Below are positions 14,621-23,947 of a DNA stretch of 64,000 nucleotides, piece by piece. The DNA lies in assembly GCF_021800405.1 (NCBI RefSeq), contig NZ_CP084551.1, forward strand, positions 37,758 to 101,757, written 5' to 3'. Each line of letters starts with the position of its first letter. Position 1 is the stretch's first letter. The notes below the pieces were generated by a model that made no database searches, was not told the origin of the DNA, and saw only the letters and a program-made list of their open reading frames with translations. The DNA is from Arthrobacter sp. FW306-07-I (GTDB taxonomy: Bacteria > Actinomycetota > Actinomycetes > Actinomycetales > Micrococcaceae). Position numbers and translations under genes: made by a program.

Positions 14621-17600
14621 GCCATGCGCAGCTGATGGAGCTGGAGTTCGAGGAAAATCTTTGCGCCGAGCTCTCCGAACAAGGCTGGGTCTACGAGGAC
14701 GACGGAAAACCGATTGATTGGGACGTCGCTCTGGCCTTGGTGCCCGGTGATGTGCTGCGCTGGCTGAACCTGCAGTACCCGGACGAGTATACAAAGGCTG
14801 TTCCCGATGACCTGGTGAACGGCGCGAAGGAAGCTGCCGAGCGTAAGCTCCTGGAGCACGTCACCAAGGAACTGGCCAAACCTACGAGGATGGATCCGAC
14901 CACCGGCCACCCGATCGGTGGCCTACTCGGCGTGCTGAGGCGAGGCTTCAACTTCGCCCAAATAGGCCGGCCCACGGCCAAATTCGGCCCGATGATGGCA
15001 TTCCCGCCTGCAAACCCAAACCTGACAGAGGTCCTCGAAGCGTCCGATGCTGTGCGCCTGCGTATCTTGCGACAGGTGCGCTTCGATACCGGGACAAATG
15101 AGTCCATCGACGTCGTGCTGTCGGCCAACGGCATCCCGGTAGTGACGATGGAAATTAAGACCGACAACACCCAGACGGTCATCCATGCCATCCGTCAGTA
15201 CAAGCAGGACCGCAAGCCCGGGAAGGCCAGCGCACTACTGGCCCCCGGACGTGTCCTCGTTCACTTCGCGGTTTCCAACGACCTGGTTTACATGACTACG
15301 AAGCTCCAGGGGGAGGACACAGTCTTCCTGCCGTTCAACCAGGGCAATGAAGGGCACGAAGGCAACCCGCCCTCCGACGGGTCTTCCACGAACTACCTCT
15401 GGCGCGCCATCCTCGCCCGACCGACCTTTATGCGCATCCTCAAGGACTTCGCACTCTGGGAACCGAACAAGACTGGTAAAAAAGACGAGGGTCGGCTCGT
15501 GTTTCCGCGCTTCCATCAGCTACGCGCCGTCGAGCGCGTGGTCGGCGACATCGAGACCCATGGTCCTGGCGGGCGCTACCTGATCTGGCACTCCGCCGGC
15601 TCCGGCAAGACCAAGACCATTGCGTGGCTGAGCCACCGCCTAATTCGCCACATGAGCTCCGACGCCAAGTCGACCTTCGACTCCGTCATCGTCGTCACCG
15701 ACCGCACGGTTCTGGATGAGAACATCCGCCACGACATGAACCTGGTCCAGTCCAGCCGAGGACTGGTCTTCACGGTCGGTGAAAAGTCAGGGGCAAAATC
15801 ACCGCAGCTGAAGAAGTCGCTGCTGGAGGGCGACCACATCATCACCTGCACGTTGCAGACCTTCCCCGAGTTGATGAAGCTCATAGAGGACACAAGCGAA
15901 CTCCGCGGTAGGCGTTGGGCGGTCGTTGCGGACGAGGCGCATTCGTCGCAGTCCGGCTCGGGGGCGCGCAATCTCAAGGAACTGCTGGCCGACGTGGACC
16001 TCGACGACGACGAGGACATCAGCGCTGACGACTTGTTGCAGGCCAAAGACTCGGCCATCGCCGCGTCCAGTAACATCACGTTCATCGCCCTGACGGCTAC
16101 TCCGAAGGCAAAGACGCTGCGACTGTTCGGGACCGAGCGCGACGGCCGGTGGGAAGCCTTCGATACCTACACGATGGCCCAAGCTATCGAAGAGGGCTTC
16201 ATCCTCGACGTGCTGTCCAACTACTCGACGTACGACATGTTCCTCAGGGTCAAGAACGAGCTGGACGCCGAAACTGAGATCCAGGTCAACACCGGTGAAG
16301 CGGTGACCAATATCGTCCGCTACGCACGCCTGCACCCGACTGCGATCGCTCAAAAGGTCAGGGTTGTCGTGGAGCACTTCCGCCGCAACGTTGCGCATAT
16401 GCTCTCAGGTACAGCAAAGGCCATGGTTGTCACCAGCTCGCGCATCGAGGCTTATCACTGGTCCACGAAGATGAACGAGTACATCGCAAGCCAGGGCTAT
16501 TCCGACATGCGCACCCTCGTCGCGTTCTCAGGCACCCTCACACCCGACGGGACTGACGGCGTGACCGAAGCGGGATTAAACCAGCGCAGCGACACCGCCA
16601 AGTCATTCCGTGAAGAAGACGAGTACAGGGTTCTCATCGTTGCCAACAAGTTCCAGACGGGATTTGACGAGCCGCGTCTGATGGCGATGTACGTCGATAA
16701 GAAGCTTTCCGGGGTTGCCACTGTCCAAACGCTCTCGCGTCTCAACCGGACTTACCCCGGCAAGCCGGCGCCGATGGTGGTGGACTTCCGAAACTCCCCT
16801 CAGAACGTCCAGGCTGACTTCAAGGTGTACTACTCGGATGCACATGTAAATGGAGACGTTGATCCCAACGCTCTATACACCCTTGCCGACCGGCTGGACA
16901 CCGCCGACATCTACACCTTGGACGAGATGAACGCGGTCGCGAAGGCTTACTTAGAAGACGAAGGCGGAGAAGCACTTCAGAAGTCACTCGGGCTGATCAA
17001 GAACCGCTGGAATGGGCAGTGGCAGCAAGCAAGAGTTAAAAAGGACAAACCCAAGCGTGAGTTACTTGAAAGCTTCCGGGCCGACGTGATCGGCTACCGG
17101 AATGCCTGGCAGTTCCTTAGCCAGATTGTCGACTACCAGGACCCGGACCTCCACCGTCGCGCCATCCTGACGACTCTTTTGGCTAGGAATCTGCACGTCG
17201 ACGGCAGACAGCACGACGACAGCTACCTAGAGGGCGTGCAACTCTCCGGTGTGAAGTTCACTCCGTCGGCTATCAGCGAGGACCACTCGTTGACAGAGGG
17301 CGGCGACGGAGCGATAAGGCTGCCTGAGTTTGAGGGCGAACACAAGTCGGGGGGAGCGCCAATCCGGGGGCCACTCGACGAAGCGATCAGCCGCGTCAAC
17401 GAAATGTTCCAGTCCAAGGGCGTCGAGGTGAATTCAGCAAGCGTTGCTGGTTTCATCACCACCTACTGGGGGTTCCTGGACTCCAACACGGAGGCCGTAG
17501 CGATGGCTAAGAATAACAGCGCAGCTCAGCTCAAAGCTTCCGAGAGCTTCGGCGGCGCGGTCGGGTTAGCGATGCTCAAGGCATGCCAGGAGTCGCAGGA

Positions 17601-17715
17601 AATCCAGTCGTATTTGGCAGATCCAGAATTTTTGGCGGAAATCACGAAAATCAGCGCCGATGCCTTACACGCGGAACACCACACCGCCCCCTCATCAGAC
17701 AATTCCTTGGCATGA
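14617..17715 (+). CDS. hsdR: Type I restriction endonuclease R subunit
   Basis: The 1032-residue motor and nuclease subunit has an N-terminal PD-(D/E)xK nuclease (ESIDVVLSANGIPVVTMEIK, catalytic E-x-K near 178-180), then an SF2 translocase: Walker A HSAGSGKTKT near 327, VVADEAHSSQSG near 438, FIALTATPKAKTLRLFG, and motif VI-like TVQTLSRLNRTYPGK. A C-terminal helical domain contacts the methyltransferase. It uses ATP to pull DNA and cuts far from the site on unmodified DNA. It starts within the hsdS stop (ATGA) and ends overlapping the XRE gene. Length and motifs are complete, so it looks functional. Confidence 0.95.
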   Translation: MSHAQLMELEFEENLCAELSEQGWVYEDDGKPIDWDVALALVPGDVLRWLNLQYPDEYTKAVPDDLVNGAKEAAERKLLEHVTKELAKPTRMDPTTGHPIGGLLGVLRRGFNFAQIGRPTAKFGPMMAFPPANPNLTEVLEASDAVRLRILRQVRFDTGTNESIDVVLSANGIPVVTMEIKTDNTQTVIHAIRQYKQDRKPGKASALLAPGRVLVHFAVSNDLVYMTTKLQGEDTVFLPFNQGNEGHEGNPPSDGSSTNYLWRAILARPTFMRILKDFALWEPNKTGKKDEGRLVFPRFHQLRAVERVVGDIETHGPGGRYLIWHSAGSGKTKTIAWLSHRLIRHMSSDAKSTFDSVIVVTDRTVLDENIRHDMNLVQSSRGLVFTVGEKSGAKSPQLKKSLLEGDHIITCTLQTFPELMKLIEDTSELRGRRWAVVADEAHSSQSGSGARNLKELLADVDLDDDEDISADDLLQAKDSAIAASSNITFIALTATPKAKTLRLFGTERDGRWEAFDTYTMAQAIEEGFILDVLSNYSTYDMFLRVKNELDAETEIQVNTGEAVTNIVRYARLHPTAIAQKVRVVVEHFRRNVAHMLSGTAKAMVVTSSRIEAYHWSTKMNEYIASQGYSDMRTLVAFSGTLTPDGTDGVTEAGLNQRSDTAKSFREEDEYRVLIVANKFQTGFDEPRLMAMYVDKKLSGVATVQTLSRLNRTYPGKPAPMVVDFRNSPQNVQADFKVYYSDAHVNGDVDPNALYTLADRLDTADIYTLDEMNAVAKAYLEDEGGEALQKSLGLIKNRWNGQWQQARVKKDKPKRELLESFRADVIGYRNAWQFLSQIVDYQDPDLHRRAILTTLLARNLHVDGRQHDDSYLEGVQLSGVKFTPSAISEDHSLTEGGDGAIRLPEFEGEHKSGGAPIRGPLDEAISRVNEMFQSKGVEVNSASVAGFITTYWGFLDSNTEAVAMAKNNSAAQLKASESFGGAVGLAMLKACQESQEIQSYLADPEFLAEITKISADALHAEHHTAPSSDNSLA

Positions 17716-17933
17716 AAGGGATGAAGGAGAAGTCGCATACGGCTGCAGGCCTCGCTGAAGCTATTCGAGAGGCTCGACATCAGCGAGGCTGGTCGCAGGA
17801 AACCCTCGCCGAACAGGCCGGGGTCTCGCGACCTACCATCGCTCGTGTAGAAGCGGGGAACGATATCTCAACCGCGACCCTTTCCAAGGTCGCAGAGGCA
17901 CTTGGGCTCACCTTGAAGGTGGAATCTTTGTAG
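17712..17933 (+). CDS. XRE-family helix-turn-helix regulator of the RM operon
   Basis: The 73-residue protein contains a full Cro/CI-type HTH (AIREARHQRGWSQETLAEQA then GVSRPTIARVEAGNDISTAT) and the usual LSKVAEALGLTLKVE end. The ATG at 17712 overlaps the hsdR stop as ATGA; an alternative ATG at 17721 has GAAAGGG upstream. Its coupling to the restriction gene suggests a controller role comparable to C proteins of other RM systems. Position at the 3' end of the operon is unusual for a controller, so a plain autorepressor is also possible. Confidence 0.8.
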   Translation: MKGMKEKSHTAAGLAEAIREARHQRGWSQETLAEQAGVSRPTIARVEAGNDISTATLSKVAEALGLTLKVESL

Positions 17934-18003
17934 CAAGACAACCCTCTGTTGTGGCTTTGAGTGTGACTTTTGGCGATAAATGGCGGTCTTTTTGCGGCGC
18001 TAT

Positions 18004-18605
18004 TTATCGCGTTCCTAGCAGTCGGCACCGCGTCCGTCTTCTGATGGTGCGCCTTTGCAGCTCGCGGTACACCGTCGTCCGCGACACCCGGAACAGCTCG
18101 GCCAATTCAGCCTGCGTATGCTCGCCGGCGTCATGCAGGGACAGAAGATGCTTCCGCTGCGTCTTGGACAACTTGGGCTGCTTGCCTTTCAGCCGCCCCT
18201 TCGCCTTAGCGACCGCCATTCCCTCACGGGTGCGCATCCGGATCAGATCCGCCTCAAACTCGGCCACCATTCCCAGGACGTTGAACAGCAGCCGGCCAAC
18301 CGGATCGTTCGGATCGTGGGTGCTGCCGCCGAGACTAAGCACTACCTCCTTGGCTGTCAGCTCGTCGGCTATATCTCTGGCATCGGAAAGGGAGCGCGCC
18401 AGCCGGTCGAGCTTGGTCACCACGAGCGTATCGCCGGTCCGGCACGCCGCCATCGCTTCACGGAGCCCAGGGCGCACCCGATTCGCCCCGTAAGTCCGTG
18501 ATCGACATAGATCTGGGCCTCCTCTACACCCAGGGCAAAGAGGGCATTACGTTGAGCGGTCAGGTCCTGATCAATCGTCGAGACCTGGGCATAACCGATC
18601 TTCAT
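18004..18605 (-). pseudogene. Serine recombinase (resolvase/invertase), frameshifted
   Basis: The start MKIGYAQVSTIDQDLTAQRN is the resolvase N-terminus. The family normally has YARVST, with the Arg before the nucleophilic Ser needed for catalysis; here it is Gln (YAQVST). After VDHGLTG the frame is lost at a G-run near 18490; one extra G would restore GANRVRPGLREAMAACRTGD. The second part carries TKLDRLARSLSDARDI, LFNVLGMVAEFEADLIRMRT and a C-terminal HTH (TQAELAELFRVSRTTVYREL). Two independent lesions imply loss of function. It lies just beyond the restriction operon, suggesting an old mobile unit. Confidence 0.88.
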
Positions 18606-18803
18606 TCCAGTCATAAGGAACACGGTTGCAGTAATCCCCCCCGTCACCGTGCATTTGATCGTGCAGGTCTTACGTACATGACCTAGGCCAGCAACCGCGC
18701 GGAACGTGACGGCGGACTTCCCCGATACGGTGATCGACCGGCTAACGGGCGGGGCGAAGGCATGCGACGCTGAACGGGCGCAGATGATCAGTAGCATTGC
18801 CAC

Positions 18804-19400
18804 ATGCGAGTGCAGATGGATGACCTGGGGATCTCGGTCTTCGGCATGAGTGTGGGGGATGTGGCGACCTGGGCTGGCGCGATTGCGACAAGTGCTGCAG
18901 TCTGGGTTGCAATCCTCGGTCTTCGCACTGAGAGAGCGCGACGAATCGCTGCTGAGGTAGAACGAGCAGCGCACGTGAAGAGAGCCCAAGCGGAGCGGGT
19001 CTTTGGATGGTTTGGTGGCCGCGTCGAGGGACAGGATATGGTCGACTCTTTGGTCGTAAGAAATGATTCCCAGTTGCCCATCTACAACGCGGTAGTCAGC
19101 CTCGTGCTGCTCCAAGGCGCGGGAGCCAGGACAGGTGAGGATCTTTCAAGTCTGGACTTGCGATGGACCTATCAGAAGACCGTACTCGTCGTTCCTCCGG
19201 GGACTTGGCGGGTCCGGGTCCAAAGCGGGTGGCAAGGGATGAGTCGCCGCGCCGGGGTAGAAGTGGCGTTCCGCGATGCCCAAGGCAGTGCCTGGATCCG
19301 GCGTGCAAACGGCATCCTAGAAGTTCTCGCGGAGGACCCCTTCGACCATCTCAATGTCTCTCGGCCAGTGACCGACGAGCCGCTCGAGCGCTTGGCGTAA
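18804..19400 (+). CDS. Hypothetical membrane-anchored protein, 198 residues
   Basis: The product has one N-terminal membrane helix (about residues 17-40, VGDVATWAGAIATSAAVWVA) followed by an Arg/Glu-rich helical stretch and a soluble beta-rich domain (VVRNDSQLPIYNAVVSLVLL, VVPPGTWRVRVQSGW). ATG at 18804 is the first start; MDDLGISVFGM a few codons later is an alternative. No family was recognised. The layout, a membrane helix then a sandwich-like domain, is common among unannotated actinobacterial accessory proteins. Confidence 0.6.
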   Translation: MRVQMDDLGISVFGMSVGDVATWAGAIATSAAVWVAILGLRTERARRIAAEVERAAHVKRAQAERVFGWFGGRVEGQDMVDSLVVRNDSQLPIYNAVVSLVLLQGAGARTGEDLSSLDLRWTYQKTVLVVPPGTWRVRVQSGWQGMSRRAGVEVAFRDAQGSAWIRRANGILEVLAEDPFDHLNVSRPVTDEPLERLA

Positions 19401-19500
19401 TGTAGGCCCAGCACTGCAGGCATCCAGCGAGCGATAGGCCCGACGGCCTGCGCGGGCTTCCTGCTCTGCGGAAGATAGAGCCTTTGCCTTCTCGCAGCCT

Positions 19501-20475
19501 CTAGTGCCAGATGAAGTGGCCTTGGATCTTCGAGTCGAGACGGTTGGCGTCTTCATACAGAGTCCCCCGCATCTCAAGAAGGGCATTGTCGCTAAGCACC
19601 TTGTGGGCGGCCCAAAGGCGTGAGAAGCCGGACCCAGCCGGTTCGCTGTTGGACCTGCGGAAGTCGTTCGCGATGTCGCTCATGTCGGGATTCCGCCAAG
19701 ACATGAAGCCATAGAGCGCTGAGAGGAAGAGCGCCAGAGGGGTCACATCGTCGTTCGATTTGATATGTGTGTGGGAGGTTGTAATGGTCTCGCCAAAAGC
19801 CGCCATCTCCGGGTTCCACCAGACCTTATCTGTATCTCCTTCGCCGGGGCTTCCGGGGTGTTCTAGGTAACAGGTCATCTTTGTCCACGTGCCCAAGTCC
19901 GCTACGCACACAAGGTCAATGCTCTCGGATGGGTGATGCGAATGTTCGAGATCATTGTTGTAGAGGTGTTCCGCAACGTTTTTGACTGGTGTCGACCCAT
20001 CGGCTTTCCAGCAGTGTGAGGCGGCGAGGAATCCGAAGACATAGGGCTTCCAAAGCTCGAGTCGCGCGTGCCCGCGTTCCGGGCCCACGACTTTCTGGAG
20101 TGCGGCGCTGTGTCGTGCCGCTTCGTCCAGGCCGTCGGGCCTGACCGTGAGCTTGGTGGAGAATGCCGCAGCCACTCCTCCGGACATGACCTCGTTCATA
20201 CCGCGCAGCATCTTTGGGTAACCGGGATTAAAGATCACTAAGTCGGTCTCGAATGGTGTGGCCTCCGAATCCCGTGGGCCGATAATGTACTTCCGAGTGT
20301 CGACCTCATACTGTGGAGGCAGCCAATTCTGGAGAAATCGCTGCCAGACCCGTTCGTTTCCATGGCCGACCTCCTGAGTTCGACCGGATTCGGCCGCCGT
20401 TCGGAACAGCTGGTCGTAGTCCTTCTGGATGTCCTGACTAGCGTCCTTCAGCCACTGATGATGTTTATGCCCCAT
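19501..20475 (-). CDS. DUF6602-like protein, possible nuclease-fold defence gene
   Basis: The 324-residue product from MGHKHHQWLKDASQDIQKDY has an N-terminal helical section and then NERVWQRFLQNWLPPQYEVD, YIIGPRDSEATPFETDLVIF, which resembles the DUF6602 pattern (an end-resection-like fold with S-x-Q-x-D-hh-I). GGVAAAFSTKLTVRPDGLDE occupies the position of the EVKs-like strand, but with STK instead of EVK, so catalytic residues may be missing. The in-frame stretch upstream to 20631 looks non-coding and was excluded. No clear ribosome site was found. It sits in an accessory region beside RM genes. The assignment is tentative. Confidence 0.5.
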   Translation of the reverse strand: MGHKHHQWLKDASQDIQKDYDQLFRTAAESGRTQEVGHGNERVWQRFLQNWLPPQYEVDTRKYIIGPRDSEATPFETDLVIFNPGYPKMLRGMNEVMSGGVAAAFSTKLTVRPDGLDEAARHSAALQKVVGPERGHARLELWKPYVFGFLAASHCWKADGSTPVKNVAEHLYNNDLEHSHHPSESIDLVCVADLGTWTKMTCYLEHPGSPGEGDTDKVWWNPEMAAFGETITTSHTHIKSNDDVTPLALFLSALYGFMSWRNPDMSDIANDFRRSNSEPAGSGFSRLWAAHKVLSDNALLEMRGTLYEDANRLDSKIQGHFIWH

Positions 20476-20642
20476 GCCAGTCAAGTTTCGCAGAGAAGAG
20501 GCGAGCGGCGTCTTACCGACGCGGTTAACTTCTCTGACCTGAACGACCGCTTCTGGCGGCCCGTGCGTCCGGTAAAGGCTCCTCAATTGACCCTTGTGGA
20601 TGTAATGCCCCATTGATACATTTTGTGTCAATCGAGTGATAC

Positions 20643-21587
20643 ATGGAGGTCGCCGTGCAGCAGTGGAGAATCACTTTTCTGGAGTTGTCGCCCTTGCTGC
20701 TGGGCGCGGTAGTGTCCGTTGGCATATGGCCTGTGATCTGGAAGGACCGGGCGGTGCTGAGGGGCCGGGCGGGTGTTCTCGCAGCCAGCGGCGGTCTGCT
20801 TCCGGTCGTAGTTAGCTGCCTGTACTCGGTGATGGCAATTACGCCGCAACTGCTCGCCTGGACGGGGCGGGACGTGAGTATTGGTAATCAGGAAGCCAGG
20901 TTTGTCATGCCGTTGGCTGGCGGGCTTATCGCCTTGGCCGTACTCTTTGTTCCCGGCCCCCGGAGTCCTTCCGGATCGACGACCGCGGGCATTGCCCGAA
21001 GGACAGCGTGGACTTTCCTTTCGGCTGGCTGGCCGGTCGCACTGATCACTGTAGTTGGCGTTACGATCGCCCTCTCGGTTGCGGCAGGGTTGGCATCCGC
21101 TCCGGATGAAACAGGCCGTTACACCATGTTCAGTTTCAAAATCGGAACTACGAGCGTGGGCTCTACGATTTACGGCTGGTACTACTCAGTTCCGGCGATG
21201 TTTCTCCTTGTGGTTCTGATCAGCGCGGCGTGGGCGGCCCTGGCACTGATTGCCCGCCGTCCGCTGGGTGAGTCCAGAGAACAGGACGCTGCTGTCCGCC
21301 GAATCCAGAGCCGGAACATAGCCGCTACGGTCACCGGTGCTCTGCTCTTCCACCTGGCCGCGATCCTCGGCTCGCTGGCGGGAACATCAAGGGTGGGAGG
21401 TGCGCTCCCCACCGATACCGCCGGAGTAATCAACGTGGGGTCCTCCTTCGCCGCCCTGGGCACTTTTCTCAACGTCAGCAGTTTCGTGGCAACGTGCCTC
21501 GGCGCAGCGCTCTGCCTCAGCGTTGTACTCACTGCCGTTCCCTGGACCGCTGGGGCGCGGCAGTCCACCATCAAGTCCGCGCCATGA
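20643..21587 (+). CDS. Polytopic membrane protein (ABC permease-like partner of YtrA)
   Basis: The 314-residue protein has about seven hydrophobic helices (residues near 12-32, 48-70, 88-104, 126-150, 185-210, 228-248, 270-300). No ATPase domain is present. It overlaps by four bases a GntR regulator of the YtrA type, a class that usually controls membrane transporters. Composition and topology do not allow a substrate to be named. No ABC ATPase gene is adjacent, so the transporter label is only contextual. Confidence 0.7.
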   Translation: MEVAVQQWRITFLELSPLLLGAVVSVGIWPVIWKDRAVLRGRAGVLAASGGLLPVVVSCLYSVMAITPQLLAWTGRDVSIGNQEARFVMPLAGGLIALAVLFVPGPRSPSGSTTAGIARRTAWTFLSAGWPVALITVVGVTIALSVAAGLASAPDETGRYTMFSFKIGTTSVGSTIYGWYYSVPAMFLLVVLISAAWAALALIARRPLGESREQDAAVRRIQSRNIAATVTGALLFHLAAILGSLAGTSRVGGALPTDTAGVINVGSSFAALGTFLNVSSFVATCLGAALCLSVVLTAVPWTAGARQSTIKSAP

Positions 21588-21931
21588 TCATCGCCCTTTC
21601 CACGACTGGCGGAACCCCCGCTGAGCAGGTACACGACCAGATCCGCGGTCTGATCACCACCGGGGCACTCGCTGCAAACGAACGGCTCCCGTCGGTCCGA
21701 CAGCTCGCAGCTGATCTCCGAGTCGCCCCCGGCACTATCGCGAAGGTCTACAAGCAACTAGAAGAAGAACACTTCGTTGAGACTCGAGTCGGAGCCGGCA
21801 CCCGAGTCAGTCCCCACGCCGCGGCCGTCTCCAAGGAAGTCGCTCGAGCTGCACGAAAGCTAACCGACGTATGCAAGCGGGACAACCTCGAACTCAACGA
21901 AGTCCTCCAGATCATCCGTGCAACTTGGTAG
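21584..21931 (+). CDS. GntR-family regulator, YtrA subfamily
   Basis: The 115-residue protein is a winged helix: TPAEQVHDQIRGLITTGALA, then ANERLPSVRQLAADLRVAPG, TIAKVYKQLEEEHFVETRVG and a short C-terminal dimerisation helix. The short effector-free tail defines the YtrA subfamily. It starts within the stop codon of the membrane protein (ATGA), so the two are translated together, and it probably represses their shared promoter. Confidence 0.9.
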   Translation: MIIALSTTGGTPAEQVHDQIRGLITTGALAANERLPSVRQLAADLRVAPGTIAKVYKQLEEEHFVETRVGAGTRVSPHAAAVSKEVARAARKLTDVCKRDNLELNEVLQIIRATW

Positions 21932-21985
21932 AGGACGGGGCCTGCACGTAGAAGGATCCTTGACAGCGCACCGCGGTATCGCACA

Positions 21986-22297
21986 TTAGTCGTCGTCCCG
22001 CTCGGGTTCCAGAGGACGACCAACAGCAATGCGCCGCTGGTCTTCTTTGTGGGATCTATGGACCAGCCTGAACCGGAGTAGTCCCTTCAGCATCAGGCCG
22101 CCGGCCACCAGCATGAGCATTGCCAACAGTCCGATGGCCCAGTATGTATTCGGATCGCTGGCCTTGGGCTGGAAGATCACGTACACGATGAGGACAAGGA
22201 ACAATGTGAAGTTAGCGATGGCGAACGGCCCGAACATAGAGTACGCGGCTTGCCAAGTACGCCTACTAGTCGTGAGTTTCCTCGGTGCTCCGGTCAC
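21986..22297 (-). CDS. Small two-helix membrane protein
   Basis: The 103-residue product has two membrane helices (about residues 26-44 IANFTLFLVLIVYVIF and 53-74 YWAIGLLAMLMLVAGGLML), a basic N-terminus and an acidic end (PLEPERDDD). It converges with the GntR operon. No family was recognised. Confidence 0.6.
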   Translation of the reverse strand: MTGAPRKLTTSRRTWQAAYSMFGPFAIANFTLFLVLIVYVIFQPKASDPNTYWAIGLLAMLMLVAGGLMLKGLLRFRLVHRSHKEDQRRIAVGRPLEPERDDD

Positions 22298-22717
22298 ATC
22301 AACGATTCCCCCGATCCATCTCTAAACCCATCTGAAAAGGCCGGTCCCCTATCTGCCTGATTACGCTTCCAGGTTGATCGTTGCCAGTCATGGCTCAGGC
22401 TAACCCTGAACTTGCGTTATCGATAGGCATTTTCGACGGTCTGATTCCATCAGGTATCCACGAACGAGGTGGTTAACCACAGTCGTCTGCTCCCTGCGAA
22501 CAACAATGGGCTTCACCTCCAACGCGCCCATAAGCCGGTGGCGTGCCGGACGCCGCGGCGTCCGATTCGGGATCGCTAAACGCACAGATGGCCTACTGTT
22601 TGCTACGTTCGGGTAGATCCCCAATACTGAGTTCTCTAGGTCTACGATCCCTGAAGTAGACATTGTTAGTCGATGCCAGTACAAGGGCAGCGGCTTATTC
22701 TCTAGAAAGCAGATCGT
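22298..22717. other. Intergenic, no confident gene
   Basis: A 94-codon minus-strand frame (22400-22684) is open but has weak coding character and no clear ribosome site. No RNA or repeat was recognised. Confidence 0.4.
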
Positions 22718-23146
22718 ATGCCGAAATCATCCATCCAATGGTTTTGGGAACCGCGTCCAGAGGTCATGCATGCGCGACTGGAGATGTGGGAAAGCCGTCT
22801 GGGTCGGGAGGCTGTTGAGTCACTTGAACGAGGCAAAAAGCTGTTCAATGAGGCTCACCTTGCAGTTGTCATCCTGACTGTGTTGTATGTGGCTTCAGTC
22901 TTCGCGCATCTGCCCGTTTCTGGGGCAGCCTACATGGGGCTTGTTTGTCTAGTCTGGTTTCCCGCAGCGGGGCTCTCCATGTACCTCATGAAGCGGATGG
23001 AAAACCTTGTGCGACAGAAGTACCGGATCACCGGGCGCTTTCGGCCACCTCTGAGTTTCCGCAGACTTCAAACGCCGGAAGCTTTCGATGCATGGCTTCT
23101 GTGCCAGCACAGGATTCCTACTCCAGGCACCGAAATTCCCCGCTAA
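22718..23146 (+). CDS. Hypothetical protein with two membrane helices
   Basis: The 142-residue protein begins MPKSSIQWFWEPRPEVMHAR. It has a helical soluble start, two hydrophobic helices (about 49-66 and 72-92) and a C-terminal tail (RPPLSFRRLQTPEAFDAWLL). The ATG at 22718 follows an AGAAAG segment. It lies alone between non-coding stretches. No family was recognised. Confidence 0.6.
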   Translation: MPKSSIQWFWEPRPEVMHARLEMWESRLGREAVESLERGKKLFNEAHLAVVILTVLYVASVFAHLPVSGAAYMGLVCLVWFPAAGLSMYLMKRMENLVRQKYRITGRFRPPLSFRRLQTPEAFDAWLLCQHRIPTPGTEIPR

Positions 23147-23319
23147 TAACAGCTTGGCGACCGACAAAGCCCACCGTAAGCCGGTGGATTAGAGGAATGA
23201 TCTTGCGTCCGGTGAGGCATCCCCTTGCGGGCGCATAGTCGATCGCTGAACGGCGAGTCCTGTCAGCGACGGGATGCCCGACTGACGTCGTAAGGTCACA
23301 AGGAATGCACCAGACCGGT

Positions 23320-23577
23320 CTACGCCAATTCGACCTTGAATCCGCGGAACTCTAGCGCGTCCAGGACGAATTGTCGGATCTGCTCTGAATCGCCGGTCTT
23401 CGCAGCCAAGCTCCGTTGAAAATAGATGACAATACTCATGGGCGGGTTCAGCATCTCCGAATCTATGTCATATTGCTGGCCGTGAAAACTCACGGAAAGA
23501 CCTACCCGGGCAATGCGAAGCTCGCCTTCAGTAGAAGACACGACATTCGGTCCTGTTGCTTGGAACCCCCTACTCAT
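23320..23577 (-). CDS. Hypothetical small protein, 85 residues
   Basis: The product begins MSRGFQATGPNVVSSTEGEL and includes a mixed alpha/beta segment (VGLSVSFHGQQYDIDSEMLN, MSIVIYFQRSLAAKTGDSEQ). It shows no recognised motif. The coding nature is plausible from composition. The start is uncertain. Confidence 0.4.
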   Translation of the reverse strand: MSRGFQATGPNVVSSTEGELRIARVGLSVSFHGQQYDIDSEMLNPPMSIVIYFQRSLAAKTGDSEQIRQFVLDALEFRGFKVELA

Positions 23578-23947
23578 CTTGGGCCCAAACTATTGACGTA
23601 GGTGACGTCGGGGGTAGGTTCATGCAGCCAGACTAGTCAGCTTGCTCCCGCAGCTCGGGCGCAACGCCAAAGCGACGTCCATCGCGTGCAGGTGGAAAGC
23701 GCACTTTGACCGATCCCCTTGCGGGCTGAGCTCATGCGCCAGATAGCGCCGCCAGAACGCCGCCACTTATCGCCGGAAGACACAGGTTTTCGGAGGCTCG
23801 CCGAGCCGCTGGTCAGAAACGACCGTTTCTGACCAGCGCAAACTTCGCCTTCCTGGCATTGTCCGGCAAATGGCCTATGAGCATTCCGGTGACCACAAAT
23901 GCTATTGGCTTGCTATCAAACTGGTAGCAAAAAAAATAGTGTTCGTT
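23578..23947. other. Intergenic region downstream of the partition genes
   Basis: These 370 bases contain a 30-base perfect palindrome (23808-23837), listed separately. An AT-rich segment at 23900-23945 includes CTTGCTATCAAA and GGTAGCAAA, similar to repeats upstream of parA. No gene was recognised. Confidence 0.6.
23808..23837. repeat. Perfect 30-base palindrome
   Basis: GCTGGTCAGAAACG and CGTTTCTGACCAGC flank a two-base centre (AC). With a 2-base centre it cannot form a normal RNA loop without losing pairs, so besides a terminator for the partition operon a protein-binding or recombination site is possible. Confidence 0.75.

Noticed and set aside
22400..22684. A 94-residue minus-strand frame
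   Set aside because: It has no ribosome site, no recognisable fold and no operon context.
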